Positions 11,504 to 22,004 of a stretch of DNA of 64,000 bases are shown in pieces (within the stretch, counting starts at the first letter, position 1; every line of letters begins with the position of its first letter). The position numbers and the translations under genes were made by a program. Source of the DNA: Oscillospiraceae bacterium (GTDB taxonomy: Bacteria; Bacillota; Clostridia; Oscillospirales; Oscillospiraceae); contig SVLV01000002.1 in assembly GCA_015067765.1 (NCBI GenBank), forward strand, positions 62,001 to 126,000. Direction: 5' to 3'. The notes below the pieces were generated by a model. It made no database searches, was not told the origin of the DNA, and saw only the letters and a program-made list of their open reading frames with translations.

Positions 11504-11995
11504 TTACTGATAGCGTGCACGCAGCTCAGCATCGGCCTCCAAAACGGCAGCGGTATCCTTGGCACGGCCCTGAGCCAGCTTCTCGGCCAGTGCGGCATCG
11601 GTAACAGCCATGATTTGAATGGCAAGCAGAGCGGCGTTCTTGGCGCCGTTGATACCGACAGTGGCCACAGGGATACCGGGAGGCATCATAACGGTAGAAA
11701 GGAGGGCATCCGTTCCATCCAGATTGCTGGAGGAACAGGGGATGCCGATCACGGGCAAAGTGGTGTTGGCAGCCAGGGCGCCAGCCAGATGTGCGGCCAT
11801 GCCTGCAGCAGCAATGAGAACAGAAAAGCCGCTCTCCCGCGCCGTAGCAGCAAACTCTCTTGCCTGGTCCGGACAACGGTGAGCGGATAAAACGCGCACT
11901 TCAATAGACACACCATACTCCTGCAGCACGGTGATGGCTTTTTCGACAATGGGCAGATCGGATTTGCTTCCCATGACGATACCAACTTTGCTCAT
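11504..11995 (-). CDS. purE: 5-(carboxyamino)imidazole ribonucleotide mutase
   Basis: VGIVMGSKSDLPIVEKAI...LSAHRCPDQ...AAAGMAAHLAGALAANTTLPVIGIP. Confidence 0.95.
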   Translation of the reverse strand: MSKVGIVMGSKSDLPIVEKAITVLQEYGVSIEVRVLSAHRCPDQAREFAATARESGFSVLIAAAGMAAHLAGALAANTTLPVIGIPCSSSNLDGTDALLSTVMMPPGIPVATVGINGAKNAALLAIQIMAVTDAALAEKLAQGRAKDTAAVLEADAELRARYQ

Positions 11996-12024
11996 GAAAG
12001 AACCCTCCTCAAGATATAAAATAG

Positions 12025-12058
12025 GCGCTCCAACATCAAACGGATGGTGGAACGCCTA
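12025..12058 (-). promoter_or_regulatory. Long hairpin in the 5' UTR of the purine operon (candidate attenuator)
   Basis: AGGCG.TCCA.CATC/GATG.TGGA.CGCCT stem with two mismatches, about 30 nt upstream of purE ATG, followed by ATTTTAT on the minus strand. Confidence 0.4.
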
Positions 12059-12150
12059 AATGGTCGGCATCAGATATAATCAGACGCCCTCTCTTTGATC
12101 CATTTTGGTACTCCGCTGCTCCGCTTGTTACAAAGAATATAACTGCAATT

Positions 12151-12178
12151 AGTATAGCATACAGAATCCTTTTTGCAA
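12151..12178 (-). promoter_or_regulatory. Candidate sigma-A promoter of the purine operon
   Basis: TTGCAA-N16-TATACT on the minus strand. Confidence 0.6.
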
Positions 12179-12340
12179 AGACAAAAAAGCGGAAAACCTG
12201 TCAAAAGGAACCACTTGGAATTTGTTAGGAATATACAACAAAAACCGGGAAAATCGATAGCGGACATTAAGGTTGCTAATGTCACTAAAAACAAGTTCGG
12301 AAAGAGAGGAAAAACTGTCGAAAAAGAAGGTTGGTTATTC

Positions 12341-12370
12341 TTGACTTATTCCTTCTAATTGTGTTATCCT
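12341..12370 (+). promoter_or_regulatory. Candidate sigma-A promoter of the pyrimidine operon
   Basis: TTGACT-N17-TTATCC. Confidence 0.55.
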
Positions 12371-12424
12371 GTTAAAAATTATGCGTATCGATACAAGATA
12401 TAGATGGGGAGAGAGGAAGGAACT

Positions 12425-13693
12425 ATGGAAGGCCTGTTCAAGCATGCATCTGTTTATGTGGCAGAAAATGGTGCGTTTGAAACGCGTGATATGGCTGTTG
12501 TTTCCGGTATCTTGGATTGTGCAGGGGATACTATTTTCTCCACCCCTGTGTATGATGCCTCTACCTGTGTGATATTACCCGGTTTCGTGGATGTTCATGT
12601 GCATCTGCGGGAGCCGGGCTTTTCTTATAAAGAGACCATCACATCCGGTACAAAAGCGGCAGCCAGAGGCGGATATACGGTGGTTTGTGCCATGCCGAAC
12701 CTGAATCCTGTTCCGGACGAAATGTCCACGCTGCAGCCCCAACTGGACCTGATCCGGCAGGGGGCACTGGTGCGTGTGATCCCCTATGGTGCCATTACCC
12801 GCGGTGAGCACGGGAAGGAACTGGCTGACATGGAGGCGATGGCTCCCTATGTGGTGGGTTTTTCCGATGACGGACGCGGCGTGCAGAGCGATGAAATGAT
12901 GTGCGCAGCCATGAGAAAGGCGAAGGAACTGGGTAAGCTGATCGTAGCCCACTGCGAGGACAATTCCCTGCTGCGGGGCGGCTATATTCATGACGGTGCC
13001 TATGCAGCGGCCCACGGACATCGCGGGATCTGCTCAGAGTCCGAGTGGCGGCAGATCCAGCGGGATATTGAGCTGGTGCGCCGTACCGGATGCGGATATC
13101 ATGTCTGCCACATCTCCACCAAGGAGAGTGTGGAGCTGATCCGTCAGGCAAAACGTGAAGGATTGGATGTCACCTGTGAGACCGGGCCCCACTACCTGCT
13201 GATGGATGACAGTATGCTGCAGGAGGATGGCCGCTTTAAGATGAACCCCCCTTTGCGTGACAGGGCAGATCGTGAGGCACTGCTGGCCGGCATCTGCGAC
13301 GGCACCATCGATATGATCGCCACCGACCACGCACCCCATAGTGCCGATGAGAAGGGGAGAGGTCTGGAGAAGAGCGCCATGGGTATCGTGGGCCTGGAGA
13401 CTGCGTTCCCGCTGCTGTACACCTATCTGGTCAAACCCGGCGTGATCACCATGGAAAAATTGATGGAGCTGATGTATGTCAATCCCTGCCGCCGGTTCGG
13501 GATCGAGAACAGCATGAAGCACGGCAATTTTACGGTATTTGATCTGGAGAAAACCTATAAGATCGATCCGGCAGAATTCTTGTCTGCTGGCAAGGCGACC
13601 CCCTTTACAGGTTGGGATGTGAGCGGAAGATGCCTGTTGACTGTGTCGCAGGGCAAGGTCGTGTGGGACAGCGGCGAACTGCAGCCTGTATGA
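12425..13693 (+). CDS. pyrC: Dihydroorotase
   Basis: GFVDVHVHLREPGF; TDHAPHS; start chosen at ATG 12425 after gaggaagg (track start 12404). Confidence 0.94.
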   Translation: MEGLFKHASVYVAENGAFETRDMAVVSGILDCAGDTIFSTPVYDASTCVILPGFVDVHVHLREPGFSYKETITSGTKAAARGGYTVVCAMPNLNPVPDEMSTLQPQLDLIRQGALVRVIPYGAITRGEHGKELADMEAMAPYVVGFSDDGRGVQSDEMMCAAMRKAKELGKLIVAHCEDNSLLRGGYIHDGAYAAAHGHRGICSESEWRQIQRDIELVRRTGCGYHVCHISTKESVELIRQAKREGLDVTCETGPHYLLMDDSMLQEDGRFKMNPPLRDRADREALLAGICDGTIDMIATDHAPHSADEKGRGLEKSAMGIVGLETAFPLLYTYLVKPGVITMEKLMELMYVNPCRRFGIENSMKHGNFTVFDLEKTYKIDPAEFLSAGKATPFTGWDVSGRCLLTVSQGKVVWDSGELQPV

Positions 13694-13744
13694 GAAGGAA
13701 GTAAATTAAATTTTTAGATATATCGCGAAAAGGGAGTATGCATT

Positions 13745-16700
13745 ATGGCAAAGAGAACTGACATCAAAAAGATCATGATCATCGGCTCCGGCCCCATCGT
13801 TATCGGTCAGGCTGCGGAGTTCGACTATGCAGGCACCCAGGCCTGCCTGGCACTGAAGGAAGAGGGCTATGAGGTGGTTCTGGTGAACTCCAACCCCGCC
13901 ACCATCATGACCGATACCAGCATTGCGGACAAGGTCTATATGGAGCCTCTGACGCTGGAGTATGTGGCCCGTATCCTGCGCCACGAGCGTCCCGACGCCA
14001 TCATTCCCGGCATCGGCGGCCAGACCGGTCTGAACCTGGCCATGCAGCTGGAGGCTAAGGGTGTTTTGAAGGAGTGCCGCGTGGAGCTGCTGGGTACCCC
14101 CAGCGCCAGCATTGAGCGCGCTGAGGACCGTGAGCTGTTCAAAGAACTGTGCCAGGAGATCGGTGAGCCGGTCATCCCCTCCGAGATCACCTATAATCTG
14201 GACGAGGCCATCCGTGCTGCTGAGGAGATCGGCTATCCCGTGGTGCTGCGCCCGGCCTTTACGCTGGGCGGTACCGGCGGTGGCTTTGCTTACAACCGTG
14301 AGGAACTGATCGAGGTCGGTACCAATGCCTTCCGTCTGTCTCCCGTGCATCAGGTGCTGATCGAAAAGAGCGTGAAGGGCTATAAGGAGATCGAGTTCGA
14401 GGTGATGCGCGACGGCAACGACCATGCCATCACCATCTGCGGCATGGAAAATATCGATCCTGTGGGTGTCCACACCGGCGACTCCATTGTGGTGGCCCCC
14501 ATCATGACCCTCAATGAGCACGATCTGAAGATGCTCAACGACAGCGCCATCAAGATCATCCGTGCCCTGAAGATCGAGGGCGGCTGTAACGTGCAGTTTG
14601 CACTCAATCCCACCACCTCCGAGTACTTCCTTATTGAGGTCAATCCCCGCGTCTCCCGCTCCTCCGCACTGGCTTCCAAGGCATCCGGCTATCCCATCGC
14701 CCGTGTGACGGCCAAGATCGCCGTTGGTATGAGCCTGGAGGAGATCTCTATTGCCAATACCAATGCCGCCTTTGAGCCCCGCCTGGACTATGTGGTGGCC
14801 AAGCTGCCCCGCTTCCCCTTTGATAAGTTCGCTGCCGCCAGCAACCTGCTGGGTACCCAGATGAAGGCCACCGGCGAGGTCATGGGCATCGGTAATACGC
14901 TGGAGGAGTGCCTGCTGAAGGCAGTGCGCTCCCTGGAAATCGGTGTGTGCCATTTCCATATGCCCAAGTTTGATCAGAAGACCAAGGAGGAACTGATGGA
15001 GTATATCTCCCAGTTCCGCGACGATACCATCTATGCAGTGGCCCAGCTGATGCGCATGGGCGTTTCTGTGGAGGAACTGCATAAGATCACCGCCATCACC
15101 CCATTCTTCCTGGAGTCCATCCAGAAGATCATCCGCTTTGAGGATGTGGTCCGTGCCAATCCCGGCGATCTGGAGACGCTGCGTGAGGCCAAGAAGATGG
15201 GCTTCTCTGATCCCTTCATTGCCAAGCTCTGGAACACTACCGAGGCAATGGTCTACGGTATGCGTAAGGAGAATCAGCTGTTCCCCGCCTTCTGCATGGT
15301 GGATACCTGCCATACCGGTGCCTATATCCCTTACTTCTACTCCAGCTACAGCGGTGAGAATCAGTCCATCCGCACCGAGAAGGAGAAGAAGGTGGTGCTG
15401 GGCGCAGGTCCCATCCGTATCGGTCAGGGTGTGGAGTTCGACTACTCCACCGTCCATGCCGTGCAGACCATCAAGAAGGCCGGCTATGAGTCCATCATCA
15501 TCAACAACAATCCCGAGACCGTTTCTACCGACTACACCACCGCCGATAAGCTGTACTTTGAGCCTCTGACTCCCGAGGATGTCAGCAACGTGCTGTGGTT
15601 TGAGCAGTGCGATGAGGTGATCGCCTCTCTGGGCGGCCAGACGGCCATCAATTTGGCAGCACCGCTGATGAATCGCGGTGCCAAGATCATCGGTACTGAT
15701 GTGGCCGCCATTGACCGCGCCGAGAACCGCGATGCCTTTGAGAAGCTGCTGAGCTCTCTGAATATTCCCCAGCCCAAGGGCACTGCCGTGACCACTCTGG
15801 AAGATGGCCTGAAGGCCGCTGAGCAGATCGGTTATCCTGTGCTGGTGCGTCCCAGCTTCGTGCTGGGTGGCCGCGCTATGGAGATCGTGTCCAACGAGGA
15901 TATGCTGCGCCACTATCTGAAGAATGCTGTAGAGATCGATGCCGATAAGCCCGTGCTGGTGGATAAGTACATCTCCGGCCGCGAGGTGGAGGTGGATGCC
16001 ATCTGCGATGGCAGCAATGTCTTCGTGCCCGGTATCATGGAGCTGGTCGAGCGTACCGGTGTCCACTCCGGTGACTCCATCAGTGTCTATCCCTCCTTCA
16101 GCATCTCCGACAAGGTGAAGGGCACCATCCTGACCTATGCCAAGAAGCTGGGTCTGGGCATTGGCATCGTGGGCCTGTATAACATTCAGTTCATCGTGGA
16201 CGCCAATGATGATGTCTATATCATCGAGGTGAACCCCCGTTCTTCCCGTACCGTACCCTTCCTGTCCAAGGTCACCGGCTACTCTTTGGCGGATATTGCC
16301 ACGGAAGTGATCCTGGGCAGAAGCCTGAAGGAGCAGGGTATCTTCGATCTGTATCCGGAGGAGAAGAAGCGTTGGTATGTAAAGACCCCCGTGTTCTCCT
16401 TCGCCAAGATCCGCGGTCTGGATACCTATCTGTCCCCCGAGATGAAGTCCACCGGTGAGGCCATCGGTTATGATAAGAAGCTGCACCGCGCCATGTACAA
16501 GGCACTGGATGCGGCCGGTATGCACCTGCAGAACTACGGTACTGTGCTGGTGACTCTGGCAGATGAAGATAAGAAGGAGGCCCTGCCTCTGGTCCGTCGT
16601 TTCTATGACATGGGCTTTAATATTGAGGCCACTGCCGGTACTGCCGCCTTCCTGAAGGAGAACGGTATCCGTACCCGCGTGCGCGGCAAGATCTCCGAAG

Positions 16701-16921
16701 GCAGCGAGGAGATTCTGGAGTCCATCCGTGCCGGCTATGTCAGCTATGTGATCAATACCCGCGGCATCTTCGCCGGCAACCATCTGGCAGACGGTGCTGC
16801 AATCCGCCGCTGCGCTGTGGAAAATGCAGTGACCACGTTTACCTCTCTGGATACGGTCCGTATCGTACTGGACGTGCTGGAGGAGATCACCAACAAGGTC
16901 TCCACCATCGATGCAGAGTAA
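13745..16921 (+). CDS. carB: Carbamoyl-phosphate synthase large subunit
   Basis: 1058 aa; MAKRTDIKKIMIIGSGPIVIGQAAEFDYAGTQAC; duplicated ATP-grasp; C-terminal MGS-like domain. Confidence 0.97.
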   Translation: MAKRTDIKKIMIIGSGPIVIGQAAEFDYAGTQACLALKEEGYEVVLVNSNPATIMTDTSIADKVYMEPLTLEYVARILRHERPDAIIPGIGGQTGLNLAMQLEAKGVLKECRVELLGTPSASIERAEDRELFKELCQEIGEPVIPSEITYNLDEAIRAAEEIGYPVVLRPAFTLGGTGGGFAYNREELIEVGTNAFRLSPVHQVLIEKSVKGYKEIEFEVMRDGNDHAITICGMENIDPVGVHTGDSIVVAPIMTLNEHDLKMLNDSAIKIIRALKIEGGCNVQFALNPTTSEYFLIEVNPRVSRSSALASKASGYPIARVTAKIAVGMSLEEISIANTNAAFEPRLDYVVAKLPRFPFDKFAAASNLLGTQMKATGEVMGIGNTLEECLLKAVRSLEIGVCHFHMPKFDQKTKEELMEYISQFRDDTIYAVAQLMRMGVSVEELHKITAITPFFLESIQKIIRFEDVVRANPGDLETLREAKKMGFSDPFIAKLWNTTEAMVYGMRKENQLFPAFCMVDTCHTGAYIPYFYSSYSGENQSIRTEKEKKVVLGAGPIRIGQGVEFDYSTVHAVQTIKKAGYESIIINNNPETVSTDYTTADKLYFEPLTPEDVSNVLWFEQCDEVIASLGGQTAINLAAPLMNRGAKIIGTDVAAIDRAENRDAFEKLLSSLNIPQPKGTAVTTLEDGLKAAEQIGYPVLVRPSFVLGGRAMEIVSNEDMLRHYLKNAVEIDADKPVLVDKYISGREVEVDAICDGSNVFVPGIMELVERTGVHSGDSISVYPSFSISDKVKGTILTYAKKLGLGIGIVGLYNIQFIVDANDDVYIIEVNPRSSRTVPFLSKVTGYSLADIATEVILGRSLKEQGIFDLYPEEKKRWYVKTPVFSFAKIRGLDTYLSPEMKSTGEAIGYDKKLHRAMYKALDAAGMHLQNYGTVLVTLADEDKKEALPLVRRFYDMGFNIEATAGTAAFLKENGIRTRVRGKISEGSEEILESIRAGYVSYVINTRGIFAGNHLADGAAIRRCAVENAVTTFTSLDTVRIVLDVLEEITNKVSTIDAE

Positions 16922-16931
16922 AGGAGCAGTT

Positions 16932-17666
16932 ATGCAGCAGAGCATTTTTGAGATCTGCGTGAACCGTCCGCTCACGGAAACTACCTGGGAGATGGTGCTT
17001 CGGGGCGATACCTCCGCCATCACCCATCCCGGTCAGTTTATCAACATCAAGCTGGAGGGCTATTATCTGCGCAGACCCATCTCCGTCTGTGACTGGAACG
17101 GGGAGACCGTCACCATCCTGTATAAGATTCTGGGTCATGGCACTGAGGCAATGACCCATATGACTCCCGGCCAGAAGCTGGATATTCTCACAGGTCTCGG
17201 CAACGGCTACGATCCGGAGAAGAGCGGGGATGCACCCCTGCTGGTAGGCGGCGGTGTGGGAATTCCTCCGCTGTACGGTCTGGCCCGCCGCCTGCGTGGA
17301 GAGGGAAAGACTGTCACTGCCGTATTGGGCTACAATACGGCCAGTGAACGGTTCTATGTAGAGAAGTTTGAGGAGTTGGGCGTGTCCGTCCATGTGCTGA
17401 CGGCGGACGGCACTGCCGGCGCAAAGGGACTGGTAACCGACGGTATGGAGCAGGTGGAGGAGTATACCCATCTGTATACCTGTGGTCCGGAGCCTATGCT
17501 GAAGGCGGTGTATGCCCATTGCCGCACCTCCGGCCAGTTCAGCTTTGAAGAACGCATGGGCTGCGGTTTTGGCGCCTGTATGGGCTGCACCTGCAAGACC
17601 AAGTATGGCAATAAGCGCATCTGTAAGGATGGCCCTGTGCTGGAGAAGGAGGAGATCGTATGGTAA
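16932..17666 (+). CDS. pyrK: Dihydroorotate dehydrogenase electron transfer subunit
   Basis: FAD/NAD-binding fold plus C-terminal GCGFGACMGCTCKT 2Fe-2S motif; RBS aaggag at 16921. Confidence 0.93.
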   Translation: MQQSIFEICVNRPLTETTWEMVLRGDTSAITHPGQFINIKLEGYYLRRPISVCDWNGETVTILYKILGHGTEAMTHMTPGQKLDILTGLGNGYDPEKSGDAPLLVGGGVGIPPLYGLARRLRGEGKTVTAVLGYNTASERFYVEKFEELGVSVHVLTADGTAGAKGLVTDGMEQVEEYTHLYTCGPEPMLKAVYAHCRTSGQFSFEERMGCGFGACMGCTCKTKYGNKRICKDGPVLEKEEIVW

Positions 17667-18577
17667 ATACCAAGGTCAATCTCTGCGGGATCCAGCTGGA
17701 TAATCCGGTGATCCCTGCCAGCGGTACATTTGGCTACGGTTATGAGTTTGCGGAACTCTATGATATCAATTGCCTGGGTACTTTCTCCTTCAAGGGGACC
17801 ACGGCCCAGCCCCGTTATGGAAATCCCACGCCCCGTATTGCTGAGTATGCAGGCGGCCTGCTGAACGCGGTTGGTCTGCAGAATCCCGGCGTGGATGCCG
17901 TAATAGCAGAGGAACTGCCCAAGCTGGCAAAGTGCTTTCATAAGCCGGTGATGGCCAATATCAGCGGATTCTCCGTGGAGGAATATGTGGAGGTCTGCCG
18001 CAAGCTGGATGCCTGCCAGCAGGTGGGTTGGCTGGAGGTCAATATCTCCTGCCCCAATGTCCATGGCGGCGGCATGAGTTTTGGTACGGACCCCAAGGCT
18101 GCGGCTGAGGTGACCAAGGCAGTGCGTGCCGTGACCACCAAACCGCTGATTCTGAAGCTGTCCCCCAATGTGACGGATATCGTCACTATCGCCAAAGCCT
18201 GTGAGGATGCCGGCGCCGATGCCGTCAGCCTGATCAATACGGTGATGGGCATGCGCATTGATCTAAGGCGCCGTGCACCCCTGCTGCACAATACTACCGG
18301 CGGTATGTCCGGTCCCGGCATCTTCCCGCTGGCAGTTCGTATGGTCTACCAGGTTTCCAGTGCAGTGAAGATCCCTGTGGTGGGTATGGGCGGCGTTTCC
18401 AGCGCAGAGGATGTGCTGGAACTGATGATGGCCGGTGCTACGGCTGTAGAGGTGGGTGCTGCCAATCTGGTGGAGCCCTATGCCTGCAAGAAGATTTTGG
18501 AGGATCTTCCTGTTGTGATGGAACACTACGGAATCTGCGATATCAACGAGATCATAGGAGGAGTACATCATGGGTAA
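17660..18577 (+). CDS. pyrD: Dihydroorotate dehydrogenase (class 1B catalytic subunit)
   Basis: [22 protein letters not shown]...[11 protein letters not shown]. Confidence 0.95.
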   Translation: MVNTKVNLCGIQLDNPVIPASGTFGYGYEFAELYDINCLGTFSFKGTTAQPRYGNPTPRIAEYAGGLLNAVGLQNPGVDAVIAEELPKLAKCFHKPVMANISGFSVEEYVEVCRKLDACQQVGWLEVNISCPNVHGGGMSFGTDPKAAAEVTKAVRAVTTKPLILKLSPNVTDIVTIAKACEDAGADAVSLINTVMGMRIDLRRRAPLLHNTTGGMSGPGIFPLAVRMVYQVSSAVKIPVVGMGGVSSAEDVLELMMAGATAVEVGAANLVEPYACKKILEDLPVVMEHYGICDINEIIGGVHHG

Positions 18578-19268
18578 GGATGTTATCATCGCACTGGATT
18601 TTGAAAACAGAGAGAAGACGCTCTCTTTCCTGGACCGTTTCACCGAGGAGAAGCCCTTTGTGAAGATCGGCATGGAACTGTACTATGCAGAGGGACCCGC
18701 AATCGTGCGGGAGATCAAGGCCCGGGGCCACAAGATCTTCTTGGATCTGAAGCTGCACGATATTCCCAATACGGTGAAGAAGTCCATGGCTGTTCTGTCC
18801 GGCCTGGATATTGATATGTGCAATCTCCATGCTGCCGGCACCAAAGCCATGATGGAGGCCGCACTGGAGGGGCTGACCCGTCCCGACGGCACCCGTCCCA
18901 TGCTGATTGCCGTTACGCAGCTGACCTCCACCAGCCAGGAACGGATGCAGGAGGATCTGCTGATCCGCGAGCCGCTGGATCAGGTGGTCATGCACTATGC
19001 CAAGTGCGCTGCCGATGCCGGTCTGGACGGTGTTGTCTGCTCCCCGCTGGAGGCAGGAAAGGTCCATGAGACTTGTGGCAGCAGCTTTGTGACCGTGACC
19101 CCCGGTGTCCGCTTTGCCGGCGGCGATGTGGGGGATCAGGTTCGTATCACTACCCCCGAAAAGGCTAAGGAGATCGGCTCTGACTACATCGTGGTAGGTC
19201 GTCCCATTACTGCCAGCGAGGATCCCGTGGCTGCCTATCGCCGCTGCGTGGCAGAGTTTGTCGGCTAA
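18570..19268 (+). CDS. pyrF: Orotidine 5'-phosphate decarboxylase
   Basis: [14 protein letters not shown]...[35 protein letters not shown]. Confidence 0.95.
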   Translation: MGKDVIIALDFENREKTLSFLDRFTEEKPFVKIGMELYYAEGPAIVREIKARGHKIFLDLKLHDIPNTVKKSMAVLSGLDIDMCNLHAAGTKAMMEAALEGLTRPDGTRPMLIAVTQLTSTSQERMQEDLLIREPLDQVVMHYAKCAADAGLDGVVCSPLEAGKVHETCGSSFVTVTPGVRFAGGDVGDQVRITTPEKAKEIGSDYIVVGRPITASEDPVAAYRRCVAEFVG

Positions 19269-19271
19269 ACC

Positions 19272-19925
19272 ATGGGCTGGGATACCATACTGTTTGACCT
19301 GGATGGCACGCTGACGGATTCCCACAGAAGTATTACCGAATCTACTGCCTATGCCCTCAGCTGTTATGGCATCCATGTGGAGGACACTTCCACCCTGAAG
19401 GATTTTATCGGACCGCCATTGCAGGATAGTTTTATGACCCGTTATGGCTTTTCTGCCCAGCAGGCCATTGAGGCGATCGGTAAGTTTCGGGAATATTTCA
19501 ACCGGGAAGGCTGGCAAAAGGATGTGCCCTATGCCGGGATTGCCCAGGTGCTGAAGCGGCTGCAGGCGGCGGGAAAGACCCTGCTGATCGCCACCTCCAA
19601 ACCGGAGGTCTATGCCATCCGGATTTTGGAGTATCTTGACTTGCTGCAGTATTTTTCTCTGGTCTGCGGTGCGCCTCTTGCAGAGCACACCGGTGCCCGA
19701 AAGGATCTGATCGTTGCCCGCGCACTGCGAGAGAGCGGTGTTGCGGATCTGAGCCGTGCGGTGATGGTGGGAGACCGGAGTCACGATGTGATTGGTGGCC
19801 AAAAGGCGGGCCTTGAGACCATTGGAGTCCTCTACGGCTATGGCAGCCGGGAAGAGCTGCTGGAAGCCGGTGCCATGACCTTGGCCCAGGATCCGGAAGA
19901 ACTGTGTGCAATCCTTCTGTCCTGA
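19272..19925 (+). CDS. HAD-superfamily phosphatase (phosphoglycolate phosphatase-like) inside the pyr operon
   Basis: ILFDLDGTLTDS; MVGDRSHDVIGG. Confidence 0.85.
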   Translation: MGWDTILFDLDGTLTDSHRSITESTAYALSCYGIHVEDTSTLKDFIGPPLQDSFMTRYGFSAQQAIEAIGKFREYFNREGWQKDVPYAGIAQVLKRLQAAGKTLLIATSKPEVYAIRILEYLDLLQYFSLVCGAPLAEHTGARKDLIVARALRESGVADLSRAVMVGDRSHDVIGGQKAGLETIGVLYGYGSREELLEAGAMTLAQDPEELCAILLS

Positions 19926-19956
19926 ACAGAAATTTCAACATAAAGGAGATCGAGTT

Positions 19957-20601
19957 ATGAAAGAGATGCAGACCCTGATCGCAAAAGATCTGTTGTCTAT
20001 CCGTGCTGTTTTCTTCCGTCCGGAAGAACCTTTCACCTGGGCCAGCGGCATCAAAAGCCCTGTATACTGTGACAACCGTTTGACCTTGACAGCTCCCAAA
20101 GTACGCGACGATGTGGAGAATGCTCTGGCAGAAACCATCCGCCGCGAGTACCCTGATGTGGAGGTGCTGATGGGTACTTCCACTGCCGGTATTGCCCATG
20201 CTGCAATCGTCGGCCACATCATGGGCCTGCCCATGGGTTATGTGCGCTCCGGCAGCAAGGACCACGGCCGTCAGAACCAGATCGAGGGTAAACTGGAGAA
20301 AGGGCAGAAGGTCGTGGTGGTGGAGGACCTGATCTCCACCGGCGGTAGTGTCATTGAGGTCGTCAATGTGCTGCGCGCTGCAGGCGCCGAGGTGCTTGGT
20401 GTTGTGAGCATCTTCACCTATGGCATGAAGAAGGGCCTGGAGCGTCTGGCTGAGGCAGAGGTGAAGAATATCAGCCTCACCAATTTTGACATCATCGCTC
20501 AGGTGGCGGCTGATGAGAATTACATCAAGACTGAGGACATCGCCCGCCTGATCGCCTTCCGAAACAATCCTTCTGATGAGAGCTGGATTGGAGGCAAGTA
20601 A
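19957..20601 (+). CDS. pyrE: Orotate phosphoribosyltransferase
   Basis: [33 protein letters not shown] at 19957 after taaaggag (track start 19906). Confidence 0.94.
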   Translation: MKEMQTLIAKDLLSIRAVFFRPEEPFTWASGIKSPVYCDNRLTLTAPKVRDDVENALAETIRREYPDVEVLMGTSTAGIAHAAIVGHIMGLPMGYVRSGSKDHGRQNQIEGKLEKGQKVVVVEDLISTGGSVIEVVNVLRAAGAEVLGVVSIFTYGMKKGLERLAEAEVKNISLTNFDIIAQVAADENYIKTEDIARLIAFRNNPSDESWIGGK

Positions 20602-20602
20602 A

Positions 20603-21517
20603 ATGAGATGCCTGATCGACATTCTGGATCTGTCCACGCAGGAGATCGATGAACTGGTAGCCGTTGCTACCGATATCATCGCCAACCCCTCCGCCTACGC
20701 CCATAAGTGCGATGGCAAGATCCTGGCAACCCTGTTTTTTGAGCCCTCCACCCGTACCCGCCTCAGCTTTGAGTCTGCCATGCTGAGTCTGGGCGGACAG
20801 ACCCTGGGCTTTTCCGAGGCCAACAGCAGTTCTGCCGCTAAGGGCGAGAGTGTTGCCGATACGGTGCGCACGGTCAGCTGCTACAGTGACATCATTGCTA
20901 TGCGCCATCCCAAGGAGGGTGCTCCGCTGGTGGCATCCATGAAGTCCGGCGTGCCCATCATCAATGCCGGTGACGGCGGTCACAATCATCCCACCCAGAC
21001 GCTGGCGGATTTGCTGACCATCCACCATGAGAAAGGCCGTTTTGAGAATTTGACGGTCGGCTTCTGCGGCGATCTGAAGTTTGGCCGTACGGTCCACTCC
21101 CTCATCAACGCCCTGAGCCGCTATGCCGGAATTCGTGTGGTGCTGATCTCCCCAGAGGAACTGAAACTGCCCGACTATGTGAAGAAGGAAGCGCTGCTGA
21201 AAAATCAGATCCCCTATGAGGAGACCACCGATCTGGAAGAGGCAATGCCTCAGCTGGATATCCTCTACATGACCCGCGTGCAGAGAGAGCGTTTCTTCAA
21301 CGAAGAGGATTATCTGCGTCTGAAGGACAGCTATATCCTGACCCCCGATAAGCTGAAGGCCGCCAAAGCGGATCTGAGCATCCTGCATCCGCTGCCCCGC
21401 GTCAACGAGATCTCGATAGCGGTGGATGATGATCCCAGAGCCTGCTACTTCAAGCAGGTCCGCTACGGAAGATTCATTCGCATGGCTTTGATTTTGAAGC
21501 TGTTGGGCATTCAGTAA
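20603..21517 (+). CDS. pyrB: Aspartate carbamoyltransferase catalytic subunit
   Basis: [30 protein letters not shown] at 20603 after ggaggcaag. Confidence 0.95.
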   Translation: MRCLIDILDLSTQEIDELVAVATDIIANPSAYAHKCDGKILATLFFEPSTRTRLSFESAMLSLGGQTLGFSEANSSSAAKGESVADTVRTVSCYSDIIAMRHPKEGAPLVASMKSGVPIINAGDGGHNHPTQTLADLLTIHHEKGRFENLTVGFCGDLKFGRTVHSLINALSRYAGIRVVLISPEELKLPDYVKKEALLKNQIPYEETTDLEEAMPQLDILYMTRVQRERFFNEEDYLRLKDSYILTPDKLKAAKADLSILHPLPRVNEISIAVDDDPRACYFKQVRYGRFIRMALILKLLGIQ

Positions 21518-21530
21518 GGGAGGCGAGAGT

Positions 21531-21950
21531 ATGGTAATTGATGCCATTAAAAACGGTATTGTGATCGATCATATTACGGCGGGCAAGGCCATGGACCTGT
21601 ATCAAATCCTCGGTCTGGACCAGCTGGAATGCACGGTGGCGATCCTGAAGAATGTTCCCAGCAAGAAGCATGGCCGCAAGGACATCATCAAGATCGACAG
21701 TGTGCTGGATCTGGATTGGGATGTTCTGGGTTATGTGGATCCCAACATCACCGTGAATATCATCCGGGAAAACCAGCGGGTGGAAAAGCGGAAGCTGAAG
21801 CTGCCGGAGCGGCTGGTGGATGTGATCCGCTGCAAGAATCCCCGCTGCATCACCTCGGTGGAGCAGGAACTCCAGCAGGTGTTCCTGTTGGCAGATGAAC
21901 AGGAACGTACCTATCGCTGCCTCTACTGTGAGGCAGAAGCCGGAAAATAA
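21531..21950 (+). CDS. pyrI: Aspartate carbamoyltransferase regulatory subunit
   Basis: IKNGIVIDHITAGKAMDLYQIL; C-terminal CKNPRCI...YRCLYCE zinc site. Confidence 0.94.
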   Translation: MVIDAIKNGIVIDHITAGKAMDLYQILGLDQLECTVAILKNVPSKKHGRKDIIKIDSVLDLDWDVLGYVDPNITVNIIRENQRVEKRKLKLPERLVDVIRCKNPRCITSVEQELQQVFLLADEQERTYRCLYCEAEAGK

Positions 21951-21959
21951 GTGTGAGAA

Positions 21960-21998
21960 AACAGGCTGTTCTCTTTTGAGAACAGCCTGTTTTTTTGT
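21960..21998 (+). terminator. Rho-independent terminator of the pyr operon
   Basis: ACAGGCTGTTCTC-TTTT-GAGAACAGCCTGT followed by TTTTTTT. Confidence 0.92.
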
Positions 21999-22004
21999 TT
22001 TACT

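Noticed and set aside
11996-12150. Purine or PRPP/ykkC riboswitch upstream of purE
   Set aside because: No recognisable conserved aptamer core by eye; kept only as an unassigned hairpin leader
12070-12294. 74-aa Cys-rich minus strand ORF in the pur leader
   Set aside because: Its start lies upstream of the predicted promoter and there is no RBS; not a convincing peptide
13706-17023. 1105-aa minus strand ORF antisense to carB
   Set aside because: Shadow ORF of carB with the same His/Gly/Gln/Ile-rich composition; no independent coding evidence
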